Shown here one piece after another: positions 37,556 to 47,406 of a DNA stretch of 64,000 nucleotides. Source of the DNA: Flavobacteriales bacterium. GTDB taxonomy: Bacteria; Bacteroidota; Bacteroidia; Flavobacteriales_C; GCA-002722245. Position 1 is the first letter of the stretch. Every line of letters begins with the position of its first letter. The position numbers and the translations under genes are program-made. The notes beneath the pieces are model-generated. The model was not told where the DNA came from. It did not search any database and worked only from the letters and a program-made list of their open reading frames with translations. The DNA lies in the NCBI GenBank assembly GCA_023251095.1, contig JAHEZL010000022.1:1-64000 (forward strand), in the 5' to 3' direction.

Positions 37556-39658
37556 TTAACTTATCCTGCTCCAATTACTTTTCGGATCGGTGAGTAAATT
37601 CAAATGCGCGGCGATGTATTTATTTTCTTCTTTTTTAATTTCAGGATCATCCGATAAAATTTCCATCGCTTTTTGTCGTGCGATTTGCATGGTTTGAGAA
37701 TCCTTCACGAGATCAGCAATTTTAAAATCCATCATTCCGCTTTGGCGCGTTCCTTCTATGTCTCCCGGACCACGGAGTTTTAAATCCACTTCGGCAATTT
37801 TAAATCCGTCGTTGGTTTCGCACATGGTTCTCATGCGCAGCTTTGCTTCGGGACCGAGTTTATCGGCTGTCATTAAAACACAATACGATTGCTCGGCACC
37901 ACGACCAACCCTTCCGCGCAGCTGATGCAATTGCGAGAGTCCGAAACGCTCCGCACTTTCAATAACCATCACCGATGCGTTGGGAACATTTACCCCAACT
38001 TCAATTACTGTTGTAGCCACCATTATTTGTGTGACTCCCGTTTTAAAACGATGCATTTCAAAATCCTTGGCATCCGATTTCATTCGTCCGTGCAACACAG
38101 AAATCTGATAATGCGGCGGTTCAAAAGCACGTTGAATACTTTCATAACCGTCCATTAAATCTTTGTAATCCATTGCTTCCGATTCTTCAATGAGAGGATA
38201 CACAATGTATACTTGTCGGCCCAGCGCAATTTGATCGCGCATAAATCCAAACACGCGCAAACGACCGCCATCCTTATAATGCAAAGTAGTGATTGGTTTT
38301 CTTCCTGGAGGCAATTCATCAATGACCGACACGTCCAAATCGCCATACAAAGTCATGGCGAGTGTGCGCGGAATAGGTGTTGCCGTCATCACCAAAACAT
38401 GTGGCGGACGTGTATTTTTTCTCCACAATTTAGAGCGTTGTGCCACACCAAAACGATGTTGTTCATCAATGACAACGAGTCCGATATTTTTAAACTGAAC
38501 AGGATCTTCAATTAATGCATGCGTACCAACAATTACTTTTAATTCGCCGGATTGTAATTTTTCAAAAACGTTTTGGCGCTCTTTTCCTTTTACCGAACCG
38601 GTGAGTAATTTCACTTCAATTCCAAGCGGCCGAAGCATTTCCTCAAAGGAAGCAAAATGCTGATTGGCTAGTATTTCCGTAGGCGCCATGATAGCAGCCT
38701 GATAACCGTTATCCAGCGCAATTAATATACTCAACAGCGCCACCATTGTTTTTCCGCTACCTACATCACCTTGCAGCAAACGGTTCATGTGCTGACCGGA
38801 ACCCATGTCTTTGCGAATTTCTTTGACCACTCTCTTTTGTGCGCCGGTGAGTTCAAAGGGAAGATATTTAGTGTAAAAGCCATTGAAATAATCTCCTACT
38901 TTATCGAAAATAAATCCGGAATAATTTATTTGCCGACCTTGCTTCACTTTTAAAATCCGCAACTGCGCAAAAAACAATTCATCAAATTTCAAACGCGCAA
39001 TGGCGCGATTGGCCAACTCCATATTTTGCGGTTGATGAATTTGCTGAAAGGCCTGATCTCTCGACATAAACTGCATATCCACCATCATCTCGGCATTCAA
39101 AATCTCGGGGATTTTTCCTTTCACTTGCGGCAATAAAACCGAAAATAATTTACGAAGGCCTTTACTGTCTAAGCCTCTGTTCTTCATATTTTCCGAAGAA
39201 TTGTAAATCGCCTGCAAGCCTTTCAATTCATTGAAAGCAGCAATGGAATACAAAATCATTTCGGGATGAGAAATATTCATTTTGCTACCGAATAAAGTCG
39301 GCTTGCCATACACGATATATTCCTTCCCTAAGATCAATGATTTTTTAAAAAACATCGCGCCGCGGAACCACACCAACTCCAACGCTCCCGAGTCATCGCG
39401 AAGAACAGCAGTTAATCTTTTTGCTTTTCCGGTTCCAACTTCTTCAATGCCCACCAACACACCTTTCACCTGCACATATGACTGATCGGAAATGATGCTG
39501 CTTATTTTTTGAAAGTTCGTGCGATCCACATATTTAAAAGGAAAGTGATTGAGTAGATCTTCAAAAGTAAATATGTTTAAATCAAGCTTCAACACGTCGG
39601 CGCGGTTAGGACCAACGCCTTTTAAAAATTCTATGGACGTGCTTAAAATAGCTGACAT
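37556..39658 (-). CDS. recG: ATP-dependent DNA helicase RecG
   Basis: LLQGDVGSGKTMVA; DEQHRFGV; MTATPIPRTLAMTLYGDLDVSVIDELPPGRKPI; QLRGRVGRG. Confidence 0.98.
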   Translation of the reverse strand: MSAILSTSIEFLKGVGPNRADVLKLDLNIFTFEDLLNHFPFKYVDRTNFQKISSIISDQSYVQVKGVLVGIEEVGTGKAKRLTAVLRDDSGALELVWFRGAMFFKKSLILGKEYIVYGKPTLFGSKMNISHPEMILYSIAAFNELKGLQAIYNSSENMKNRGLDSKGLRKLFSVLLPQVKGKIPEILNAEMMVDMQFMSRDQAFQQIHQPQNMELANRAIARLKFDELFFAQLRILKVKQGRQINYSGFIFDKVGDYFNGFYTKYLPFELTGAQKRVVKEIRKDMGSGQHMNRLLQGDVGSGKTMVALLSILIALDNGYQAAIMAPTEILANQHFASFEEMLRPLGIEVKLLTGSVKGKERQNVFEKLQSGELKVIVGTHALIEDPVQFKNIGLVVIDEQHRFGVAQRSKLWRKNTRPPHVLVMTATPIPRTLAMTLYGDLDVSVIDELPPGRKPITTLHYKDGGRLRVFGFMRDQIALGRQVYIVYPLIEESEAMDYKDLMDGYESIQRAFEPPHYQISVLHGRMKSDAKDFEMHRFKTGVTQIMVATTVIEVGVNVPNASVMVIESAERFGLSQLHQLRGRVGRGAEQSYCVLMTADKLGPEAKLRMRTMCETNDGFKIAEVDLKLRGPGDIEGTRQSGMMDFKIADLVKDSQTMQIARQKAMEILSDDPEIKKEENKYIAAHLNLLTDPKSNWSRIS

Positions 39659-39680
39659 GAGATAAAAATAGGAAAAAATC

Positions 39681-39730
39681 TCCCACAGATTTCACAGATG
39701 GCTCTGTGTAAATCTGTGAAATCTGCGGGA
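39681..39730. repeat. Palindromic repeat, family C copy 2
   Basis: TCCCACAGATTTCACAGAT...ATCTGTGAAATCTGCGGGA, 19-bp arms with one mismatch. Confidence 0.8.
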
Positions 39731-39753
39731 AACAAATCTATTTAAAAAAATGA

Positions 39754-41601
39754 CTATTGAAAACTCTGCATCTGACACAACTGGAAATAAATTCCTTTTT
39801 GCGCAATGAGATCATTGTGTTTCCCTCTCTCCGCAATTTTACCTTTATCCAGAACAATGATTTCATCGGCATGTTGAATCGTTGACAAACGATGCGCGAT
39901 GACCACTGAAGTTCTGTTCGACATTACTTTTTGCAAAGCCTCTTGCACCAGTTTTTCAGAAGCAGTATCTAAAGCAGAAGTGGCTTCATCTAAAATTAAA
40001 ATCGGCGGATTTTTCAGTACCGCACGCGCAATACACAAACGCTGACGCTGTCCGCCTGAAAGCTTATCGCCTTTGTCACCAATGATGCTATCGTAGCCGT
40101 TTGGCAGCTGAGCAATAAATTCATGAGCATTGGCAACTTTTGCGGCTTCTATCACCGCTTCCTTAGTATAAGATCCGCCAAAAGAAATGTTATTGAAAAC
40201 AGTATCGTTAAACAAAATAGAATCCTGCGTCACCACAGCGATCAAAGAGCGCACAGCAGAAATTTTGCAGGAACGGATATCGATCCCGTCAATTAAAATC
40301 TCACCTTTTGTAACATCATAAAATCGTGGAATCAAATCGGCCAGTGTGGACTTCCCTCCTCCGCTATGCCCTACCAATGCTATTGATTTTCCTTTTTGAA
40401 TTTTTAAATTAATGTTGGACAACACTTCGTCTTTTTCGTAAGAGAAGCAAACGTTTTTAAATTCTATTTCTTTTTCAAAACCATTTAAAGGTTGTGGATT
40501 TTGAGGATCAACAATTGAATTTTCAGCTTTCATTATTTTATCAATCCTGTCGATGGCCGCCGCTCCTTTTTGCACACTGCTGTAAGCACCTGCTATATTT
40601 TTAATGGGGGCTATCGCCAGATACAACAATAAAATATAACCGATAAAAATAGAACCACTCATCCCGCCATCAAACACAAAATAAATTCCACCTATTACCA
40701 AAACCGAAGCAATGGTAATCATTCCCAACACTTCACTGAGCGGAGAAGCTAGATCGCGTTTGCGAAATAAACGAATCGACAATTGTTTGAAACGGTTGTT
40801 GTTTTCTTCGAATTTAGCACTCGTATACTTTTCGGCACCAAAAGCTTTGATCACTTTTAATCCCGACAACATTTCTTCCATAATGGATAGTAAATCGCCC
40901 ATCTTATCCTGAGCCTTACTGGAAGTGCGCTTCAACCCTCTTCCTAAAAATGCAATGGCCAAAATGGAAATGGGCATAAAAAGCAACATGAAAAAAGTGA
41001 GTTTCGCATCAATAAAAAACATGGAGCCTATCACCAGTATAATGCTCACCGGCTCGCGGAAGATAGCTTCCAGAGAACCCAATATCGACCATTCCACTTC
41101 CTGCACATCATAAGTCATTCTCGACATGATATCTCCCTTCTTTTCATCACTGAAAAAGGAAAGCGGCAAATGCATTGATTTTTGAAACATTGCATTTCTT
41201 AAATCGCTGATCACACCATTGCGTATGGGCGACAGGAAAAACATGGCGAAATAGCGACAAGCATTTTTTAATAAAAAAGTAACAACAATAATTCCGGCAA
41301 TCAGTAATAAAACTCTTGATTTCCCGGCAGTGATGGATTCGGCCTGCAATATGATTTCGGAAGTCCATTGCTGCATGCCATACTGCACCGATTTGATATT
41401 AATGCCATGATGAGGATTGGGCGCTAAAAACTTTTGCAATTCGACTGCTGTAGATTTTTCAAACAAAATCTCTAAAACAGGAATGAAAAAAGCGAAGGAA
41501 AGCAGGTTGAATACAGCATACAGGACATTAAACAGCACGGTTAGCCAAACATATTTTTTATAGCCCGACGCGTACTTTAAAACCCTGAAAAAATTCTTCA
41601 T
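39754..41601 (-). CDS. ABC transporter ATP-binding/permease, MsbA-like
   Basis: Six-TM domain; VGHSGGGKSTLADLI; LSGGQRQRLCIARAVL; LDEATSALD. Confidence 0.94.
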   Translation of the reverse strand: MKNFFRVLKYASGYKKYVWLTVLFNVLYAVFNLLSFAFFIPVLEILFEKSTAVELQKFLAPNPHHGINIKSVQYGMQQWTSEIILQAESITAGKSRVLLLIAGIIVVTFLLKNACRYFAMFFLSPIRNGVISDLRNAMFQKSMHLPLSFFSDEKKGDIMSRMTYDVQEVEWSILGSLEAIFREPVSIILVIGSMFFIDAKLTFFMLLFMPISILAIAFLGRGLKRTSSKAQDKMGDLLSIMEEMLSGLKVIKAFGAEKYTSAKFEENNNRFKQLSIRLFRKRDLASPLSEVLGMITIASVLVIGGIYFVFDGGMSGSIFIGYILLLYLAIAPIKNIAGAYSSVQKGAAAIDRIDKIMKAENSIVDPQNPQPLNGFEKEIEFKNVCFSYEKDEVLSNINLKIQKGKSIALVGHSGGGKSTLADLIPRFYDVTKGEILIDGIDIRSCKISAVRSLIAVVTQDSILFNDTVFNNISFGGSYTKEAVIEAAKVANAHEFIAQLPNGYDSIIGDKGDKLSGGQRQRLCIARAVLKNPPILILDEATSALDTASEKLVQEALQKVMSNRTSVVIAHRLSTIQHADEIIVLDKGKIAERGKHNDLIAQKGIYFQLCQMQSFQ

Positions 41602-41657
41602 GCGTCAAATTTAGGTTTTTTAGTTTACAGCTCAGAGTTAATTCTTAATTTTAAGCC

Positions 41658-41996
41658 ATGGAGTCAAGAAGACAAAACAAAATATCATCACTCATACAGG
41701 AAGAATTAGGAACGATTTTTCAGAAAGAAAGCAAAAATCTTTTTGGAGGTTCCTTCATCACGGTAACGCAGGCACGCGTTGCTCCCGACTTGTCGGTAGC
41801 CAAAATATATGTCAGCATTCTCAATCCTGAAAGAGATGTAGTGATGAAAATCATTAAGGAACAAAGCAACGAAATCAGAAAGCGCTTAGGCAATAACGTT
41901 CGCCATCAACTGCGAAAAATCCCGGAACTCATTTTTATACTCGATGATTCACTGGATTATGCTGAAAAAATCAACAACCTGCTTAAAAAAAAATAA
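41658..41996 (+). CDS. rbfA: 30S ribosome-binding factor RbfA
   Basis: ESRRQNKISSLIQEELGTIF; VTQARVAPDLSVAKIYVSI. Confidence 0.93.
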   Translation: MESRRQNKISSLIQEELGTIFQKESKNLFGGSFITVTQARVAPDLSVAKIYVSILNPERDVVMKIIKEQSNEIRKRLGNNVRHQLRKIPELIFILDDSLDYAEKINNLLKKK

Positions 41997-42014
41997 CGCC
42001 TTGAATTTCTCATT

Positions 42015-43226
42015 TTGAACTTTGAACTCAAAATAGCTTCCCGTTATTTCCTGGCCAAAAAATCCAAAAACATCATCAATTGGATCACATGGATTTCCAT
42101 CCTTGTGGTATCCATCGTTTCAGCAGCGATCATCATCGTGCTTTCCGCTCTTAACGGGATGAACGAAACGGTAATGAACCTGTATACCAACTTCGATCCC
42201 GATATTAAAATTACTGCCATTGAGGGGAAAACTTTCACTGCTTCCGATTCCTTGGAAAAAAGCATCCGGAAAATCAACAACGTTAAATACTATGTTGAAG
42301 CGGTAGAAGAAAATGTTTTGCTGAAATACGACGACAATCAGGAAGTAGCCAAACTAAAAGGAGTAAGTGCCGAATTTGCGGCGATGACGCAAATTGAAAA
42401 GATGATGCCGAACAATGAAAACAAAGGTTTTCTGCTTTCGGGGAACGGACAGCAATTCACTGTACTTTCTATTCAGCTGGCCATGAAACTGGGCATCAAT
42501 GCAGATAATCCTCACTCTTTCGTCAATATTTATTTACCCGTATTTGACAATGGCACCGGCATTCAAACCGAATATTTTAAAACCATTTCCGCTTTGCCGA
42601 GAAACACTTTTGAAATCAATGAAGATTTTGGAAATTACATCATCGTGAATAAAAATTTCGCCAATGAATTGCTCGACTTTGGCGACAAGGTTTCAGCCAT
42701 AGAAATTGGTATTACAGATCCCTCTAAAGCAGAGGAAACCAAAGCTACACTGCAAAAATTGCTGGGAAATAAATTTGAAATAAAAACGCGTTTCGAACAA
42801 AATTCTTTTCTTTTTAAAACGCTGCAAACCGAAAAATGGATTACCCTTTTTATTCTGGCAGTGATTACTTTTCTGGCCATTTTCAATGTCATCGGATCCT
42901 TGTATATGTTGATTATCGACAAGAAAAAAGATGTTTTTATTTTGCAAAGCATGGGGGCTACCAGCGGACAAATAAAACGCATCTTTTGGCTCGAAAGCTT
43001 TATCATTGGCGTGGTTGGAGTGAGTATTGGTTTAATACTCGGACTCACACTTTGCGTTGTACAAGATATGTACGGCTTTATTGAAATAGGTGCCAATTTC
43101 AGCATAACAGCCTATCCCGTTGCTATTGAAGCCGGTGATGTTGTAATTACTTTGCTCCTGGTAACAGCAGTGAATGCCTTAACATCATTGATTCCTGTGC
43201 TGGCAATGAAAATTGAAAAGCCTTAA
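42015..43226 (+). CDS. FtsX-like/LolE-type ABC transporter permease
   Basis: FELKIASRYFLAKKSKNIINWITWISILVV; DVFILQSMGATSGQIKRIFWLESFIIG. Confidence 0.92.
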   Translation: MNFELKIASRYFLAKKSKNIINWITWISILVVSIVSAAIIIVLSALNGMNETVMNLYTNFDPDIKITAIEGKTFTASDSLEKSIRKINNVKYYVEAVEENVLLKYDDNQEVAKLKGVSAEFAAMTQIEKMMPNNENKGFLLSGNGQQFTVLSIQLAMKLGINADNPHSFVNIYLPVFDNGTGIQTEYFKTISALPRNTFEINEDFGNYIIVNKNFANELLDFGDKVSAIEIGITDPSKAEETKATLQKLLGNKFEIKTRFEQNSFLFKTLQTEKWITLFILAVITFLAIFNVIGSLYMLIIDKKKDVFILQSMGATSGQIKRIFWLESFIIGVVGVSIGLILGLTLCVVQDMYGFIEIGANFSITAYPVAIEAGDVVITLLLVTAVNALTSLIPVLAMKIEKP

Positions 43227-44582
43227 TTATCTGATTACTATTTTTCCTGTGGTTGTTTGTTGATCAGGGGATGTCAATTGATAAAAATACACTCCGCTTT
43301 GATTCCCTAAATTAATTTCCGTTTTTGAAGAAGTGATTTTTGCTTCATAAACTTTTGCTCCTAAAATGTTATAAAAGAAAATTACCTGACCGCCAACCAT
43401 AGCTGTTTCCAGAGTAATTACTCCACTGGAAGGATTGGGATACACGGAGAATTTCTCTTCACTTACCAAAGCAGAAACACCTGCCGCTGTAGTCATATCG
43501 AAAGTTGAAGAGCAAGTCACTCCGTTGTAGGTAGCTTTAAAAGTATAGGTGCCGGCAACAGTTGGTAGTTTTTTCGACCAACCGAAAGTTTTTATTTTAT
43601 TATCGGCCGTGCTGGTATAAGTCCAGGTTGCAAAAGTACTTTGATCGGGATTTAAAATACTCATCGTTCCACTCATTCCATTGATTTCATCTCTGATGAA
43701 AATATAAAATTTAGCATAACCCGCAGGTAAACCCGGCCCTTGAAAAGGCATTTCATAAATTGAACTTTCATTGAGCGTTTCAGTAGTCGGACAACCAGGA
43801 AGTACTATATCAGTGCTGTGCACAGAAGCTCTCACCACACCTGTTTCTTTTGCCGCTTTTTGCGAAGCCCACCAGGAATTTTGATTTAAACTATTGCAAT
43901 TTCCTGCAAAAGGATCTATTCGTGTGGAAACATCAGCACCTGCCCATACTTCAAAATGCAAATGCGGACCGGAGGCGCTTCCCGAGCTACCCACCACACC
44001 AAGTTTTTCACCGGCCACCACCGTTTGGCCAACAATTTTTTGTGTGACCGAATTCTTTTTCATGTGCCAGTACAAAGCGGTTGAACCGTCGCTGTGTTGA
44101 ATCATCACATAGTTTGCTGTTAAGTTATTAGACGAGCAATTTCTATCGAATTCGCCATCATGAACGGCGATAATGGTTCCGTCGGCAGCAGCTATAACCT
44201 CCACTAAATCATTGTCCATTTTATAAAAATTAAACGGCCAGGTAGCGATATCCGTTCCTCGGTGTCCGTCATAAGAATTGGTACCGCAATTGAAATCTTT
44301 AAACGGTCCAACGGCAGCGTCATGATCAACATAAGCTGCAATGTTATAATAACTGCAATCAGTTAATCCAGCAGCAGGTTTAAGAGGCCAATTCAAGGTA
44401 ACCGAAGCTCCTCGGTAGCCGCTTTGAGGAAGGTGTTTGAGATTTTCTGAAATTTGTTTTTGAAGTTCAGCGTATTCTACATCCGTGATACACGGATTTT
44501 CACTATTGTTTTCAGTAAGCTTGTTTTGGGCTTGTGACGAAAAAAATAACAATAGACTTATGAATGTAGTTGTGATTTTCAA
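43227..44582 (-). CDS. M23 family metallopeptidase with T9SS C-terminal sorting domain
   Basis: HRGTDIATWP, HLHFEVWAG; C-terminal SVYPNPSSGVITLE...KIVIR. Confidence 0.93.
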   Translation of the reverse strand: MKITTTFISLLLFFSSQAQNKLTENNSENPCITDVEYAELQKQISENLKHLPQSGYRGASVTLNWPLKPAAGLTDCSYYNIAAYVDHDAAVGPFKDFNCGTNSYDGHRGTDIATWPFNFYKMDNDLVEVIAAADGTIIAVHDGEFDRNCSSNNLTANYVMIQHSDGSTALYWHMKKNSVTQKIVGQTVVAGEKLGVVGSSGSASGPHLHFEVWAGADVSTRIDPFAGNCNSLNQNSWWASQKAAKETGVVRASVHSTDIVLPGCPTTETLNESSIYEMPFQGPGLPAGYAKFYIFIRDEINGMSGTMSILNPDQSTFATWTYTSTADNKIKTFGWSKKLPTVAGTYTFKATYNGVTCSSTFDMTTAAGVSALVSEEKFSVYPNPSSGVITLETAMVGGQVIFFYNILGAKVYEAKITSSKTEINLGNQSGVYFYQLTSPDQQTTTGKIVIR

Positions 44583-44675
44583 AAGAAGAAATTTTAAGTA
44601 AATGCAATATCGTTTCTCCTATTTGAACAATTCCGAATGCAAAAAAGTTACAAAGACAGTACAACTGGAATGCAT

Positions 44676-46007
44676 TTATTTATTTCTTAAGCCCTGACTT
44701 TTTATCGCTTCTTTTAACGCCGTTTCAGCTTCCGCTTCATTTTGAATGAATAGATAAAAACCTTGTCCGGCCTCAGCCAAACGAACAATAAATTTTTTAC
44801 CCAATTTTTTTTGTCCGAAAGTAAGCGCAGAAAACTGAATTGGTTTTTTTGCTTTTTTTCGGATCAATTTCATCATCTGATCTTCTGTTTTACCCAGACC
44901 GTCAAAGCCGCCGTCGGTGGCAATAATAATTTGATTCACTCCTCCTTTGATATAACTTTTCTCCACAAAATTATACGCTTCACGTATGGCCTCATCGCCC
45001 GCAGTTGAACCTCCTGCTTTTAAACTTTGAATGACTGCAATAATTTTCTCGGGATCATCCCCGGCGGTTGTTTCCAGTTGAACTTTCACATTGTCGGAAT
45101 AAGTGATGATGGTGATTTTATCTTCCTTGCGCATGAGTCGGGTTAGCGCTATCATAGAGGATTTCAGCAAAGGCAAACGATCGGGTCCATCCATACTTTT
45201 TGACACATCAATTAAAAACACAATGTTGTTTTCTTTGTAATTCGCAACAGAAAAAACAGTGGGATCAACAGTTACATTTTGCTCCACCTTTTCAGGAAGA
45301 ATTGCTGTAACAAGCGTATCCTTTTTTTCTTCAGATTGGAGAGGAACTAAAGCTATTGTGATTTTGCGATTGTTGGGATTAAAATAACCCTGCACCTCTT
45401 TACTTCTATAACCGATGTGTTCGGCATAAAAATAAAACAAACCAATATTCGATTTGATTTTTAATTCTCCTTTTGAATCCGTTTTATAAGAAGTATAAAT
45501 CTCCCCTTTTCCCATCTCCACTATGGAAGAAGACAATGGTTTTCGGGTAAGAGAATCAATCACTAAAATTTCCAGATCAAATTCGGGACGTTTGTAATTC
45601 GGATCGGTAAATGAAGGACAGGCTGCATTCGCAAAGGGATCAAAACTCACCACTTCTCCCACATAAGAAATTACAACAGGGTCGGCCGCAGCAGTATGAA
45701 AAACAGAAATAGCAACTTTGAATTTCCCGATATTTAAAGGATTGTAAATGATTTCTATAAATTTTGTTTCGCCGGGATTAATGCCTTCTGCAGGAAAACG
45801 GATTTGAAATTCACGAGGATAATGCTGCTTGAGTAAAAACACTTTTTTAGCAGTGGTGTTGGTCACTTCAATTGTATCTACCCTGCTGATCCAATTTTCA
45901 ACTTTGTGAAAATTAAAGGCTGTTGTATTAAAAATTAATCCGTGATGATTTGTTTGCGCAAACAATGAAGTGGAAAACAACAATAACAAATAAAGCCAAC
46001 TCTTCAT
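44676..46007 (-). CDS. Secreted von Willebrand factor A domain protein with carboxypeptidase-regulatory-like domain
   Basis: Signal peptide; MIDAS NIVFLIDVSKSMDGPDRL; GGSTAGDEAI. Confidence 0.9.
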   Translation of the reverse strand: MKSWLYLLLLFSTSLFAQTNHHGLIFNTTAFNFHKVENWISRVDTIEVTNTTAKKVFLLKQHYPREFQIRFPAEGINPGETKFIEIIYNPLNIGKFKVAISVFHTAAADPVVISYVGEVVSFDPFANAACPSFTDPNYKRPEFDLEILVIDSLTRKPLSSSIVEMGKGEIYTSYKTDSKGELKIKSNIGLFYFYAEHIGYRSKEVQGYFNPNNRKITIALVPLQSEEKKDTLVTAILPEKVEQNVTVDPTVFSVANYKENNIVFLIDVSKSMDGPDRLPLLKSSMIALTRLMRKEDKITIITYSDNVKVQLETTAGDDPEKIIAVIQSLKAGGSTAGDEAIREAYNFVEKSYIKGGVNQIIIATDGGFDGLGKTEDQMMKLIRKKAKKPIQFSALTFGQKKLGKKFIVRLAEAGQGFYLFIQNEAEAETALKEAIKSQGLRNK

Positions 46008-46045
46008 AGTAACAAATATGACGATTCCATTTCAATTTTATTACT

Positions 46046-47272
46046 TTGCAGCAACAAATTAAACCAGGCATTTTGAAAGTCCACCGCAATTTAGTTTTAG
46101 CAACGATACAAGCCCTTCAGCAAATTTTCACGGAAAACAAACAAGCTGATCGCGTGGTAGAAAGCTTACTGAAATCCAACAGCAAATGGGGAAGCAGAGA
46201 TCGTCGTTTCATTGCCGATACTATTTATTCGATAGTTAGATGGTACCGTTTGTTTTATGAAAACTTGGGTCATGAACCTCAAACAGAACAAGACTGGTGG
46301 AATATTTTAGCCATTCACTGGACTTTGCAAAATGAAGAACTTCCTGTATTCCCTGAAATAGAAAAAGTTGACAAAAACAGCATTCTTCAAAAAAATGAAG
46401 CACTGCAAAAAGTGAGGAAAATAAGGGAATCCATTCCCGACTGGCTGGATGAAATTGGTGAAAAAGAATTGAAAGAAAATTGGGCTACTACCGTAAACGC
46501 ACTTAATGAAACTACCTCTGTTTCATTACGAACAAACACGCTAAAAACCAACAAAAACAACCTTATTCAAGCTTTATACAAAGAAGGAATTATCGTAAAA
46601 AAAGAAATCGACGAAGGATTAACTTTAGAAAAAAGAACCAAACTCACCCACCTCAAAATTTATGAAGAAGGTTGGTTTGAAGTTCAGGATATCAGCTCAC
46701 AAATGGTGGCTCCGCTTTTGGATGTAAAACCCGGAATGACAGTAGTAGATGCCTGTGCAGGAGCGGGTGGAAAAACTTTACATCTTGCTGCACTGCTGCA
46801 AAACAAAGGCAAGCTCATCGCTTTGGATGTTTCTGAAAATAAACTGACCGAATTAAAAAAACGAACAAAACGTGCAGGGGTTAATATCATTGAAGTGGAA
46901 ACTATTAACGGACTTCAGAGCATCAAAAAACATTACAATACCGCCGACAGATTGTTGCTCGATGCTCCCTGCACAGGTTTAGGTGTTTTGCGCAGAACTC
47001 CGGATTCGAAATGGAAAATCACTCCCGACTTTCTTCAGCAAATTCAAAATACACAACAGAATATTTTACAAAATTATAGTGCTATTTGTAAACCAGGCGG
47101 ACAAATGATTTATGCTACCTGTAGCATACTTCCATCGGAAAATGAAAATCAGGTAGATCACTTTTTAAAAAGTGAAGCAGGAAAATCCTTCACTTTAATT
47201 GAACAAAAAAGTATCCTTCCCCAGGAAAACGGACACGATGGGTTTTATATGGCATTGATCAGCAGAAAATGA
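46046..47272 (+). CDS. RsmB/NOP family class I SAM-dependent RNA methyltransferase
   Basis: VVDACAGAGGKTLHLAALL; LLDAPCTGLGVLRRTPDSKW; MIYATCSILPSENE. Confidence 0.94.
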   Translation: MQQQIKPGILKVHRNLVLATIQALQQIFTENKQADRVVESLLKSNSKWGSRDRRFIADTIYSIVRWYRLFYENLGHEPQTEQDWWNILAIHWTLQNEELPVFPEIEKVDKNSILQKNEALQKVRKIRESIPDWLDEIGEKELKENWATTVNALNETTSVSLRTNTLKTNKNNLIQALYKEGIIVKKEIDEGLTLEKRTKLTHLKIYEEGWFEVQDISSQMVAPLLDVKPGMTVVDACAGAGGKTLHLAALLQNKGKLIALDVSENKLTELKKRTKRAGVNIIEVETINGLQSIKKHYNTADRLLLDAPCTGLGVLRRTPDSKWKITPDFLQQIQNTQQNILQNYSAICKPGGQMIYATCSILPSENENQVDHFLKSEAGKSFTLIEQKSILPQENGHDGFYMALISRK

Positions 47273-47350
47273 AATTTTAATTGATTGTAAAACCATCCTG
47301 AATCCTATCAATTTTATACTGATACAACGATTTGATTGACAAGTAATGCA

Positions 47351-47380
47351 TTGGATTGTATTTTCGCAAGAATATATTTG
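47351..47380 (+). promoter_or_regulatory. Putative Bacteroidota promoter for the first Gly-rich paralog
   Basis: TTG (47351-47353) - N19 - TATATTTG (47373-47380), fits TTTG-N19/20-TAnnTTTG; ATG at 47407. Confidence 0.5.
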
Positions 47381-47406
47381 TATTTTTATAAACCAGTTAT
47401 TAAAGA

